This document shows, one piece after another, positions 23,536 through 31,977 of a stretch of 64,000 nucleotides of DNA (its first letter is position 1; each line of letters begins with the position of its first letter). Where the stretch lies: the NCBI GenBank assembly GCA_964395095.1, contig CAYMZZ010000004.1, forward strand, positions 1-64,000, written 5' to 3'. A program made the position numbers and the translations under genes. Below the pieces are notes generated by a model. It was not told the DNA's origin. It ran no database searches and saw only the letters and a program-made list of their open reading frames with translations. The stretch is from CAYMZZ01 sp964395095. Its GTDB lineage: Bacteria > Bacteroidota > Bacteroidia > Chitinophagales > Chitinophagaceae.

Positions 23536-23994
23536 TCAGCTTCCTCTCACCTTATCCAGCAATTCACTCAGCAGCAATGCTTCTTTTTTGCTCAGGTTGC
23601 CGAGAATATTGTCCATTTCATCCTGTCGTTTATCAAGGCGTTCGAGGAGTTTTTTTCCTTTATCGGTAATCATCACATCCACCAGGCGGCGGTCGGTTTT
23701 GTTTATGGCTTTTTTCACGAGCCCTTTCACGATGAGGCGATCCACTATGCGGCTGGTATCGCTCATCTTGTCGAGCATGCGGTCGCGGATTTGCAGGGTG
23801 GAGAGCGGATTCGGGTGGCTACCGCGCAGGATTCGCAGGATATTGAACTGCTGAGGTGTAATATCCTCCGTGGCAAAGAACGCACGCGAGCGCTCCGTCA
23901 ACCAGTTGAAGGTATAGATCAGGTTGATCGAGGCTTTCTGGTAATCGCTACGAAACCTGCTCTGCTGTATGTCCTGTTCAATGCCCATATCCAT
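23536..23994 (-). CDS. MarR family transcriptional regulator
   Basis: 152 residues with the MarR winged-helix arrangement: DITPQQFNILRILRG, then STLQIRDRMLDKMSDTSRIVDRLIVKGLVK as the recognition helix and wing start, then the beta-wing KTDRRLVDVMITDKGKKLLE. The order is typical of a homodimeric repressor of about 16 kDa that responds to small phenolic or oxidised ligands. The target is not evident; the radical SAM and MATE genes downstream on the same strand are candidates for control. It starts at 23994, or possibly 23988 two codons later. Confidence 0.9.
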   Translation of the reverse strand: MDMGIEQDIQQSRFRSDYQKASINLIYTFNWLTERSRAFFATEDITPQQFNILRILRGSHPNPLSTLQIRDRMLDKMSDTSRIVDRLIVKGLVKKAINKTDRRLVDVMITDKGKKLLERLDKRQDEMDNILGNLSKKEALLLSELLDKVRGS

Positions 23995-24083
23995 CCATTT
24001 TGGTAAAGAAATTCCCGCAAAGCCTTGCTGGGACTACTTTGCAAATTTAATGGTATAACATCGACTTATTTGTGAAAATTGTC

Positions 24084-25112
24084 TTAATCGCCCCAAACCC
24101 GGGTACCTTCTGAGCAATTCGCGCAGATATCGATCTCCTTGCGCCCTTTCAGGATTCGGGAACGGAACTGGCGATATTCGCCATTGCGCCAGATTTCACG
24201 GAAGGATTGTTCCCGAAGGCTTCCCATACGGTATTGCGCGTCTTTATCAAAACAGCAGGGTGCTACCAGTCCATCCCAGGTTATTACCGGATCATGCCAA
24301 AGCCGCCAGCACTGGTTTTGCAGCTTGCCTTTAAAGCGCATTCCTTCGGGTGTGCGTTTGTAGCGACTATATTCCTCCCGGGTAGGGATTAACTGGTTCG
24401 GGTCGTTTTCGTAATCATAGATCTGTGCGGTTTTAAACCATACATCATCCACGCCAATTTCCTTGCCCAGCCGCTTTACTTCCTCAATCTGGTGTTCATT
24501 GGGCCGCACCACCAAAAACTGAAAAACCACAAAGGGCTTCCTGCTCTTGAGCTCTTTCTTCCAGCGAACAATGTTGCGTGCACCATCGATCACCTTTTGC
24601 AGTTGACCGCCTACACGGTATTGCTCATACACATCCTGGGTGGTGCCATCGATAGATATGATGAGCCTGTCGAGGCCGCTCTCGATGGTTCGCCGCGCAT
24701 TCTCATCCGTGAGATAATGCGCGTTGGTGGAAGTGGCGGTATAGATTTTCTTTTGCGATGCGTATTGCACCATGTCCAGAAAATTCGGATTCAGATAGGG
24801 TTCACCCTGGAAATAGAAAACCAGGTAGAGCAATTCGCGGTGCAGGTCATCAATCGTTTCCCGGAAAAAATCCCTTTGCAACATACCCGTAGGTCTTGTA
24901 AAACTGCGCAGCCCGCTGGGGCATTCCGGGCAGCGCAGATTACAGAAATTGGTGGGCTCAAATGAAATGGAAACCGGGTAGCCCCATTGAATGGGCTTTC
25001 GGGTCCACTTGCTCCAATAATAGCTGCCCCATACCTTCATTCCATTCCACACCCGCCTGAATGTGAGTTTCGACAAAAGATTCAACGCATCCTGTGTATG
25101 GAATCGGGCCAT
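24084..25112 (-). CDS. radical SAM protein with SPASM-type C-terminus
   Basis: 342 residues. The radical SAM cluster motif is FCNLRCPEC (near 57, Cx3Cx2C), after SISFEPTN. Conserved Gly-rich and strand motifs follow (YFQGEPYLNP, TSTNAHYLT, LIISIDGTTQDVYEQYR). A C-terminal SPASM-like region has LVAPCCFDKDAQYRMGSL and ICANCSEG, cysteines for an auxiliary cluster. Such proteins often modify peptides or act in anaerobic-type maturation; here no short precursor peptide lies next to it, so the substrate is open. The MATE gene lies just upstream on the same strand (29 nt). Confidence 0.87.
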   Translation of the reverse strand: MARFHTQDALNLLSKLTFRRVWNGMKVWGSYYWSKWTRKPIQWGYPVSISFEPTNFCNLRCPECPSGLRSFTRPTGMLQRDFFRETIDDLHRELLYLVFYFQGEPYLNPNFLDMVQYASQKKIYTATSTNAHYLTDENARRTIESGLDRLIISIDGTTQDVYEQYRVGGQLQKVIDGARNIVRWKKELKSRKPFVVFQFLVVRPNEHQIEEVKRLGKEIGVDDVWFKTAQIYDYENDPNQLIPTREEYSRYKRTPEGMRFKGKLQNQCWRLWHDPVITWDGLVAPCCFDKDAQYRMGSLREQSFREIWRNGEYRQFRSRILKGRKEIDICANCSEGTRVWGD

Positions 25113-25141
25113 GGAGCAAATTTAGTTCAATTGCGAGTCAC

Positions 25142-26560
25142 TCACAGCTTTACCTGTTTCCATTTACCCCGTCTGAAAATAATAAAAGCTGTGATGGCTA
25201 TAGCCGTTTCAGCTACCGGTATGGCAATAAATACGCCCAATTGTCCCCATCCAAAATATAATGCCAGCAACATGGCCAGGGGTATCTGCAATAGCCAGAA
25301 GCCAAAGAAATTGATGATGGTGGGTGTGCGTGTATCGCCCGCACCATTCAATGCCTGCACCATCACCATGCCAATGCCATAAAAGATATAGCCCGTGCCT
25401 ATGATCATGAGCGCCTGGGAGCCAATGTCGACAACGACAGCTTCATCGGAGAAAATACTGATGATGGGCCTGGAAAAGAAAACAAACAATATGGTCACCA
25501 GGGCCATAAAGACGGCATTGTACCTGGCGGTTAACATCACACTGGTAGCGGCCCGCTCCGGCTTACCTGCACCCAGGTTTTGCCCCACCAGGGTAGCGGC
25601 CGCATTGCTGAGGCCCCATGCGGGTAATATAAAAAATACCACATTGCGTATGGCCACCTGGTAGCCTGCCGATGCTTCTGTGCCGCCGGTATGTGCCACC
25701 AGCCAGGCCAGTACCACCCAACTACCCGATGCCAGTACAAACTGAAAAGTGGCGGGCCAGGCCAGTTGGGAAATGGAACGGAGTAGTTTGAAATCGGGAA
25801 TAAAGTGCTTGCGACTGATGCGCAGGTTATCCTGTCCCCTCCACAAATGCCAGCATTGATACAACACGCCCACACCGCGACTGAGGGTAGTGGCAATGGC
25901 CGCCCCTTCGAGCCCCAGCTTTGGAAAGGGTCCGATGCCTTTTATGAGCAATGGACAAAGGATGATATTGAGTATGCTCGCGATCCACAGGCTTTGCATA
26001 GCCATGGCCGCATTACCGGCACCGCGAAAAATACCATTGATCAGAAAGAGCATGACGATTACCACGCTTCCGCCCAGCATTATCCTTGTGAAGCCCTTGC
26101 CTTCGGCCACCACTTCGGGTGTGGCTCCCATGAGACGCAACACATCGGCGGCAAACACAATTCCCAACAAGCTGATGACGAGCGTAGCAATGCCGGAAAC
26201 AATAATGGCCTGCGCGCCCGCCCTGGAAGCCGCTTCCCGGTTTTTTTCCCCCACCCGCCGGGCCACCATAGCAGTGGCGGCTGTACTGAGTCCAATTGCT
26301 ACGGCATATACCAGCGAAATAACCGATTCGGTTAATCCCACCGTTTGAATGGCGTTCTTGCCCAGTTCTCCCACAAAGTACATATCCACTACCGCAAACA
26401 CACTTTCGAGACTCAACTCAAGAATCATGGGAATGGCGAGCAAAACAATCGCTTCGCGGATGCTTCCTTCCGTATAATCCCTTTCTTCACCGCGCAGGGA
26501 TTGGCGCAAAATCGCCCCAACTCGGGCGAACTTATTTCGGTTCGTCACAACTTGCGACAT
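25142..26560 (-). CDS. MATE family efflux transporter
   Basis: 472 residues from the ATG at 26560 (an earlier in-frame ATG at 26626 would add an unlikely 22-residue tail). About 12 hydrophobic helices in two halves are visible, with MATE motifs such as AIVLLAIPMILELSLESVFAVVDMYFVG near 34, GAGNAAMAMQS near 190 and LVGQNLGAGKPERA near 330. It uses a Na+ or H+ gradient to export cationic drugs or metabolites from the inner membrane. The radical SAM gene follows in the same direction, so the two may form an operon. Confidence 0.9.
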   Translation of the reverse strand: MSQVVTNRNKFARVGAILRQSLRGEERDYTEGSIREAIVLLAIPMILELSLESVFAVVDMYFVGELGKNAIQTVGLTESVISLVYAVAIGLSTAATAMVARRVGEKNREAASRAGAQAIIVSGIATLVISLLGIVFAADVLRLMGATPEVVAEGKGFTRIMLGGSVVIVMLFLINGIFRGAGNAAMAMQSLWIASILNIILCPLLIKGIGPFPKLGLEGAAIATTLSRGVGVLYQCWHLWRGQDNLRISRKHFIPDFKLLRSISQLAWPATFQFVLASGSWVVLAWLVAHTGGTEASAGYQVAIRNVVFFILPAWGLSNAAATLVGQNLGAGKPERAATSVMLTARYNAVFMALVTILFVFFSRPIISIFSDEAVVVDIGSQALMIIGTGYIFYGIGMVMVQALNGAGDTRTPTIINFFGFWLLQIPLAMLLALYFGWGQLGVFIAIPVAETAIAITAFIIFRRGKWKQVKL

Positions 26561-26680
26561 AAAAATTACTGACTTAGGTAAAATGAATAAGGTTAATGTC
26601 TCCTTTGCGCAAGGAGATTCTTCCACCAGAGTGGGTACCGCTTAGCGGCGTTTACATGCAGAGAGGGCCATGCCCTTGAT

Positions 26681-26693
26681 GACTATCATAGTC
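26681..26693. promoter_or_regulatory. 13-nt palindrome upstream of the MATE gene
   Basis: GACTAT-C-ATAGTC lies about 120 nt upstream of the MATE start, in a spacer of 590 nt (26561-27150) that otherwise holds a repeat array, a GCCCCGAAGGGGC hairpin near 26835 and the leader of the sensor kinase. A MarR-type site is possible. Confidence 0.35.
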
Positions 26694-26727
26694 GTTGAAT
26701 TGAGGCGGAACGAAGATAAGGGGAAAA

Positions 26728-26800
26728 CGTGAATCGTGAGGCGTGAGGGGAAATTGGAGAATTTGAGGATTTGGGAATTTGGGGATTCGGGAATTTGATG
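26728..26800. repeat. 7-nt-period array, GTGAGGC then ATTTGGG, one-sided
   Basis: A short GTGAATC/GTGAGGC run is followed by GAATTTG, GGATTTG, GGAATTTG and GGGATTC units. Unlike the other sites no complementary right arm is evident. GC-rich hairpins (GCCCCGAAGGGGC and CCCGTCC...GGGCGGG) follow at 26833-26880, like those inside the loop at 15750-15830. Confidence 0.7.
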
Positions 26801-27112
26801 TGTTGGAAATGGATTTGAATTTTAAATCGCGAGCCCCGAAGGGGCGACATATGTTAGGCCCGTCCGATAGGGCGGGTGGGCCATTCAATTCCAAGAGTTT
26901 ACCCCTAATTTTTGAGAAAATGAATTGATTTTTGATAAGAATCCTCGCACAATACGCAGAGAATTGCTTTTTTAAGTATTTTAAGTGCATTAAATGTTGC
27001 TGCCTGCATTATCATCTTTCCCTATGAAATGGGTTAGTCTCTGGCTTTTAGCAAACGCCAAAAACCAACAGATAGGCGTTAACTTGTGACTCCTTATCAG
27101 AAAATTCATTGG

Positions 27113-27133
27113 CCGTGTATTAATCATACACGG
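27113..27133 (+). promoter_or_regulatory. perfect inverted repeat in the sensor kinase leader
   Basis: CCGTGTAT-N5-ATACACGG ends 17 nt before the ATG of the sensor kinase at 27151. It could be a hairpin in the leader or an operator; its position near the start codon favours a role in translation or autoregulation. Confidence 0.5.
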
Positions 27134-27150
27134 AACCTAACTGATCTGCC

Positions 27151-30100
27151 ATGACCCTACCCCCTGATTTAAGCGTTCAGCGTAGATATATACGCTGGTC
27201 GAAAATTCTACATTTGATATTATTCCTCCTGCCTTTGCTGGTGTTGCTGGGCTGGATGCTGGATATTGATATGCTCCGCCGAATGGGTTCACCCCTCGTA
27301 GGCATGAACCCGCTCACGGCTGTCTGCCTACTCATTGGAGCGAGTTCCTTTCTTTTGCTGAGAGCTTCGGGAAGAAATACAGTCAGGGAGTCGTTGGGCA
27401 TGGCTCTCGCTGTCCTACTTCTGCTATTAGCCGCCAACCGGATCCTTGGTTTTGTGGCCAATATTGACCTGCCGATAGATACCTGGCTTTATACGGAAAA
27501 GCTCAGGGCACTCGAATTGCCCAACCGTAGCGGACGGATGTCGTTCAATAATGCGTTTTGTTTTTTGCTTTGGTCGCTCACCCTGCTGCTGATTCGTTCC
27601 GAAACCAAAAAGGGGCATCGCATATCGCAATACTTCGCTTTGCTGATTGGCTTGATGAGCCTGCTTTCTCTATTGAGTTATTTATACCAGACCGGCAGCT
27701 TTTTTGGATTCATTTCCTATATCCCAATGGCTTTGAATACTGCCGGGGCATTTTTCCTTTACGCACTTTCCTTTCTCTATGCTTTTCCCGACAAGGGCTT
27801 TATGGCACAGATCAGCAGCAAGCTTAGCGGCAGCATTGCAGCCCGCGTACTGGTGCCTGTGGCCATACTCTTGCCCAGCTTGTTTGGCCTGCTACGCCTC
27901 TGGGGGTACTGGCGTGGATTTTATGATACAGAATTTGGGGTAACCCTCTTTTCAATTGTCACCATCATAACCCTTCTCACACTGGCTATCTATACGGCAT
28001 TTTCGCTCAATAAGCGTGATATGGAACAGGCCGAAGTGCAGCAGTCGCTCCGTCACCGGCAAAAGGAAGTGAGCGCAGTCATCGATAATGCTCCGGACGC
28101 CATCATTGTGCTGAACCGGGCTGGTGAAATAGTGCGGTGGAATCCGGAATCTGCACGACTTTTTGGCTGGAAAGAAGAGGAAGTGCTGGGCAAAATGCTG
28201 ACCGACACCATTATACCGGAGGAGTTGCGCGAAGCCCATCGCATGGGCATGGCCCGCTACATTGGACCCGAGCAAAGCACCATGGTGGGTAAGACAATAG
28301 AAATATGGGCTCAACACAGAAATGGGCAAAGCATTGATGTAGCCATTCGCATATCGCCCTACGAGCTGGATGGGAAAACATTCTTTATTGGCTTTATCCG
28401 GGATATTACAGAAAAGAAAAGACTGGAAACACGCTTGCAGCAATTCAATCGTGAGCTAAGCCTGCAGGTGAAGGAAAAAACAGAAGAGCTTACCGATATC
28501 CTTGACCGCATTACCGACGGATTTATTGCCGTAGACAATAACTATGTGTACACGTATGCCAATAAGAAAATAGGTGAAATGACCGGCAAGAAGCCGGAAG
28601 AACTGATCGGTAAGAAAGTTTGGGAAGTTTTCCCTGATGCCGTTGGCAGCAAGACCTATCATGCTTTTTTACGGGCCATGGAGCAACAGGAATACATTAC
28701 CATTACTGATCATTTTGAGCCCCTGCAGCTCTGGCAGGAAAACCATATATATCCCTCCCGAAAGGGCCTCTCGGTTTTCATCCGCGACATTTCGGCCCGT
28801 ATGCGCGCAGAAAAGGAAATCGATAAAGTGCGATCCCTGGCCGATAAACTGATCGACAGTTTGCCGGGCGTATTCTATTTCTATGACGAAAATGGAAAGT
28901 TTATCCGCTGGAACCAGCAGTTTGAGGAAGTAACCGGATACAGCGGCGAAGAAATCGCGGAAATGCATCCTTCTGAATTTTTCGCCAAAGACCAGAAGGA
29001 ATACATTGTCGAAAGAATTACCAATGTATTTGAGCATGGAGAGAACGATGCGGAAGCGGACCTCCTGCATAAAAATGGTACCCGCACGCCACATTATTTC
29101 AAAGCCATCCGGTTGGAATATGATGGCAGACCCTGCCTGCTGGGAACCGGTATCAGCATTACCGAAAAGAAAAAGGCGGAGGAGGAACTCAAGCTTTCCG
29201 AACAAAAGTATCGCCTGCTTTTTCACAGCAATCCCCTCGCTATGTGGATGCTGAGCCTACCCGATTACCAGATTATTGAAACCAACGAATCGGCCTTAAT
29301 TCAATATGGCTATACAAGGGAGGAGTTTTTGGCGATGGATGTGTATCGTTTAAGGCCGGCAGAGGATTTGGATCGGTTCAAGCAATACGTAGATACCGGC
29401 TTCCGGGGTATTCATTATGCCGGAATCTGGCGACACCAGAAAAAAGATGGCACTATTATTTATGTCAACATTGTAACCCACGATACCTGGTACGAAGGAA
29501 AATCCGTGAGACTGGTGCTGGCGAATGAAGTAACGGAACGATACCTGGCGGAGGAAAGACTCAAGGAATCCTACGAAAGCATCAAGCGACTGACCGAGCA
29601 CCTCAACAGTGTACGCGAGCAGGAGCGTTTGCATATTGCCCGGGAAATTCATGATGAACTTGGGCAGTTATTAACTGTATTAAAGATGGACGTGTCGTGG
29701 CTCAATAAAAAGCTGCAGGCCGCTCCCGAACCCGTGAAGGAAAAATTAGCGGATCTGATCAGCCTGCTCGACACTACGGTGAAGACGGTGCGGCGGATTA
29801 GTTCGGAATTAAGGCCCAGCCTGATTGATGACCTGGGACTGGTAGCCGCCATGGAATGGCATATGGAAGAGTTTCAAAAACGCTCGGGCATAGATTGCCA
29901 GGCCCGGTTGCCGGAAAATGAGTTAAACCTGTCGGATAATGTAAAAATCGGGCTCTACCGGATCCTACAGGAGTCGCTGACCAATGTGGCCCGCCATTCG
30001 CAAGCAAAAAAAGTGGTAGTAAAGTTGCAAAAAACAGATAATCAATTAATTTTAACGGTAGAGGATGATGGAATCGGCTTTGATGAGGCAAATCGAAACA

Positions 30101-30222
30101 AGAAAACCCTGGGGCTTGTAGGGGCACGAGAGCGGGCTGAGGGTTTGGGTGGCAGCTATAGCATTCAGGGTTTTCCCGGCCAGGGCACCCGGGTGCAGGT
30201 AGCCATCCCTTATTCGGAATAA
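27151..30222 (+). CDS. PAS sensor histidine kinase, NarX-like output, multi-TM
   Basis: 1023 residues. About eight hydrophobic helices fill residues 14-285, without a HAMP domain. Then follow four PAS domains: about 305-420 (VIDNAPDAIIVLNRAGEIVRW), 445-555 (ILDRITDGFIAVDNNYVYTYA), 565-680 (LIDSLPGVFYFYDENGKFIRW) and 685-805. The kinase is of the HisKA_3 type, with the phosphoacceptor His at 834 in REIHDELGQLL, and an HATPase with DDGIGF near 970 and GLVGARERA. It should phosphorylate NarL-type regulators; the first gene downstream, 31 nt away, encodes exactly such a regulator. Confidence 0.92.
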   Translation: MTLPPDLSVQRRYIRWSKILHLILFLLPLLVLLGWMLDIDMLRRMGSPLVGMNPLTAVCLLIGASSFLLLRASGRNTVRESLGMALAVLLLLLAANRILGFVANIDLPIDTWLYTEKLRALELPNRSGRMSFNNAFCFLLWSLTLLLIRSETKKGHRISQYFALLIGLMSLLSLLSYLYQTGSFFGFISYIPMALNTAGAFFLYALSFLYAFPDKGFMAQISSKLSGSIAARVLVPVAILLPSLFGLLRLWGYWRGFYDTEFGVTLFSIVTIITLLTLAIYTAFSLNKRDMEQAEVQQSLRHRQKEVSAVIDNAPDAIIVLNRAGEIVRWNPESARLFGWKEEEVLGKMLTDTIIPEELREAHRMGMARYIGPEQSTMVGKTIEIWAQHRNGQSIDVAIRISPYELDGKTFFIGFIRDITEKKRLETRLQQFNRELSLQVKEKTEELTDILDRITDGFIAVDNNYVYTYANKKIGEMTGKKPEELIGKKVWEVFPDAVGSKTYHAFLRAMEQQEYITITDHFEPLQLWQENHIYPSRKGLSVFIRDISARMRAEKEIDKVRSLADKLIDSLPGVFYFYDENGKFIRWNQQFEEVTGYSGEEIAEMHPSEFFAKDQKEYIVERITNVFEHGENDAEADLLHKNGTRTPHYFKAIRLEYDGRPCLLGTGISITEKKKAEEELKLSEQKYRLLFHSNPLAMWMLSLPDYQIIETNESALIQYGYTREEFLAMDVYRLRPAEDLDRFKQYVDTGFRGIHYAGIWRHQKKDGTIIYVNIVTHDTWYEGKSVRLVLANEVTERYLAEERLKESYESIKRLTEHLNSVREQERLHIAREIHDELGQLLTVLKMDVSWLNKKLQAAPEPVKEKLADLISLLDTTVKTVRRISSELRPSLIDDLGLVAAMEWHMEEFQKRSGIDCQARLPENELNLSDNVKIGLYRILQESLTNVARHSQAKKVVVKLQKTDNQLILTVEDDGIGFDEANRNKKTLGLVGARERAEGLGGSYSIQGFPGQGTRVQVAIPYSE

Positions 30223-30253
30223 AACTGAACCAACCTAACCACAGATAAGGTTT

Positions 30254-30883
30254 ATGCTTAAAATTCTAATCGCTGATGATCACGCCATTGTGCGGCGAGG
30301 TCTCAAACAAATCCTATTGGAAGAATACCCCTCTGCCCAGGTAGGGGAAGTAGCCGATGCGGAAAGCCTGGTAACGGAAGTAGTGAATAACGAATGGGAT
30401 ATTATCATCTGCGATATGAATATGCCCGGTCGTAGTGGCCTGGACGCGCTCAGCCAGATCAAGCAAATTGCCCCGCAGATACCCGTGCTCATCATGAGCA
30501 TGTATCCCGAGGATCAATATGCGTTGCGGGTACTAAAAGCCGGTGCCTCCGGCTACCTGGGTAAGGAAACCATTCACGAACACATCATCAAAGCCATTCA
30601 AACGGTGCAGTTGGGCAAGAAATTCATTACCCCTGCCGTTGCCGAAAAGCTGGCCGATGCCGTAAGGGAGGATAGTGAGAAGGAATCACATGAGTTGCTC
30701 TCCGACAGGGAGTTCGACGTATTCAAACTGCTGGCGGCCGGTAGCTCCGTATCGGAAATCGCCCAGCAATTGTCGTTGAGTACCACCACCGTGAGTACCT
30801 ACCGTACCCGTATCCTCAGTAAAATGAATATCCGCAGCAATGCCGAGCTTACCCGCTATGCCCTGGAACGGAAACTCATTTAA
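30254..30883 (+). CDS. NarL/FixJ-type response regulator
   Basis: 209 residues. The receiver (1-120) has ADDHAIVRRGL, the phosphorylation site Asp in CDMNMPGRSG (near 56) and the Lys in SGYLGKE (near 103). The C-terminal LuxR-type helix-turn-helix is LLSDREFDVFKLLAAGSSVS with EIAQQLSLSTTTVSTYRTRI (near 150-190). It is likely the partner of the kinase just upstream. The nearby TGTAG-N8-CTACA palindromes are candidate sites for it. Confidence 0.93.
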   Translation: MLKILIADDHAIVRRGLKQILLEEYPSAQVGEVADAESLVTEVVNNEWDIIICDMNMPGRSGLDALSQIKQIAPQIPVLIMSMYPEDQYALRVLKAGASGYLGKETIHEHIIKAIQTVQLGKKFITPAVAEKLADAVREDSEKESHELLSDREFDVFKLLAAGSSVSEIAQQLSLSTTTVSTYRTRILSKMNIRSNAELTRYALERKLI

Positions 30884-30896
30884 TTGATCCAAATCA

Positions 30897-30914
30897 TGTA
30901 GTATTAATACTACA
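30897..30914. promoter_or_regulatory. 18-nt palindrome TGTAGTATTAATACTACA
   Basis: A perfect palindrome 13 nt after the stop of the NarL-type regulator and about 100 nt before the next receiver gene. It has the TGTAG-N8-CTACA form shared with 31431-31448 and 59031-59048. Confidence 0.65.
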
Positions 30915-31015
30915 CAACTCTAAAAGACAGGGCTACAAGCAGCTTTAATCTGCCCCAGTATCTTGTAGTCGGTATCGTAGTGCCTTATCCTTTTGAATGC
31001 GATACCACCAGCTAT

Positions 31016-31384
31016 ATGCTTAAACTGATTGTTGCCGACGACCACGATGTGGTCAGGCAGAGCTTAGTGCAGTGCCTGGTAGAAGAATTTTCGCCTGTGC
31101 AGGTGGAAGAGGCGGCAGATGCCGATGCCCTGATTGCACTGGAGGAAAATGGCGACTGGGACCTGATCATTTCCGACCTTGCTATGCCGGGCGGCGGAGG
31201 CATGGAAGCATTGCGCGTAATACGCGAAAAATCATCTGAGGTACCCTTCATTGTAATCAGCACTTATCCGGCCGAACAATACGAAAGCCGAATACTAAAA
31301 GCCGGCGCACAAGCATACATTAGTAAGGATCAACTCCCCCACGCACTTATTAATGCCGTTAAAAAAGTTGTGAGGCAACAATAA
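31016..31384 (+). CDS. single-domain response regulator (receiver only)
   Basis: 122 residues from the ATG at 31016. Only a receiver is present: ADDHDVVRQSL, phosphorylation site in SDLAMPGGGG (near 55), and conserved Lys in QAYISKDQ (near 104). It closely resembles the receiver of the regulator at 30254 (the same LKxGAxxYxxK pattern) and ends where that one continues into its DNA-binding domain. It therefore looks like a tandem copy that lost its output, or acts as a phosphate sink or relay. It lies between two palindromes of the TGTAG type. Confidence 0.85.
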   Translation: MLKLIVADDHDVVRQSLVQCLVEEFSPVQVEEAADADALIALEENGDWDLIISDLAMPGGGGMEALRVIREKSSEVPFIVISTYPAEQYESRILKAGAQAYISKDQLPHALINAVKKVVRQQ

Positions 31385-31397
31385 TTAACAGGATTAC

Positions 31398-31411
31398 CCT
31401 TAAATTTAAGG
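31398..31411. promoter_or_regulatory. 14-nt palindrome CCTTAAATTTAAGG
   Basis: A perfect AT-rich palindrome 14 nt after the stop of the receiver gene and 20 nt before the TGTAG-type palindrome. It could be part of the same control region; nothing ties it to a known regulator. Confidence 0.35.
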
Positions 31412-31430
31412 ATGTCGCTAAGTGCTTACC

Positions 31431-31448
31431 TGTAGTTTTAATACTACA
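31431..31448. promoter_or_regulatory. 18-nt palindrome TGTAGTTTTAATACTACA
   Basis: It has the TGTAG-N8-CTACA form with one mismatched pair in the centre, and CC/GG extend the arms to 22 nt (31429-31450). It lies about 110 nt upstream of the next receiver gene. Confidence 0.65.
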
Positions 31449-31559
31449 GGCGAATAATATGTATTCATACGGCATATTCTTTCAATTTACTATTGTAAAT
31501 GAAGCACTATAAGCTTTTCTTTGTTGTTAGGAATAAGGCACAAATCCAATTTCAATCCC

Positions 31560-31937
31560 ATGAGGAATAACAAGGTTTCTGTTCTGATTGTAGATGATCA
31601 TCCCTACTTCGTCGACCGTATGCGCGGCTTATTAGGTGAGGTTGACAATATTGATCATATCGACAGCGCGCACAATTTCTCCGACGCTATGCAGTTGCTG
31701 GAGGCAGCAAAGCACCAGGTTGTTTTACTTGACATCAGTATGCCCGGTAGAAACGGCATCGATTTGCTGGAGCAAATCCGCCTGAAAGAGATGGGCTGCA
31801 CGGTCATCATGATCTCCAACCTTTCGGCCACTTATTACCGGCAGGAATGCAAAAGGTTGGGCGCCCATTACTTTCTCGACAAATCATCCGACTTCGACTT
31901 AGTTCCCGGCATTATCAGTAATGTGCAACTAAACTGA
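31560..31937 (+). CDS. single-domain response regulator (receiver only)
   Basis: 125 residues from the ATG at 31560. A receiver with IVDDHPYFVDRM, phosphorylation site in LDISMPGRNG (near 57) and conserved Lys in HYFLDKSS (near 106). It has no DNA-binding or enzymatic part. It differs from the preceding receiver (GAHYFLDKSSDFD in place of GAQAYISKDQ), so it is not a recent copy. The sensor kinase downstream starts 40 nt after the stop and is the probable phosphodonor. Confidence 0.85.
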   Translation: MRNNKVSVLIVDDHPYFVDRMRGLLGEVDNIDHIDSAHNFSDAMQLLEAAKHQVVLLDISMPGRNGIDLLEQIRLKEMGCTVIMISNLSATYYRQECKRLGAHYFLDKSSDFDLVPGIISNVQLN

Positions 31938-31977
31938 TGCGAAAAATCCTAAACAACCTAAGCGAAAACCACGGAGA

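Noticed and set aside
24084..26560. Ribosomal-peptide (RiPP) cluster built on the radical SAM and MATE genes
   Set aside because: No small precursor ORF with a leader-core pattern was found in the short spacers, and no protease or RRE domain is nearby. The metallothionein-like peptide is 18 kb away.
26627..26660. Possible tRNA or small RNA in the 590-nt spacer before the sensor kinase
   Set aside because: No T-loop (GTTCRANYC) or cloverleaf pairing was found; only palindromes and repeats can be supported.
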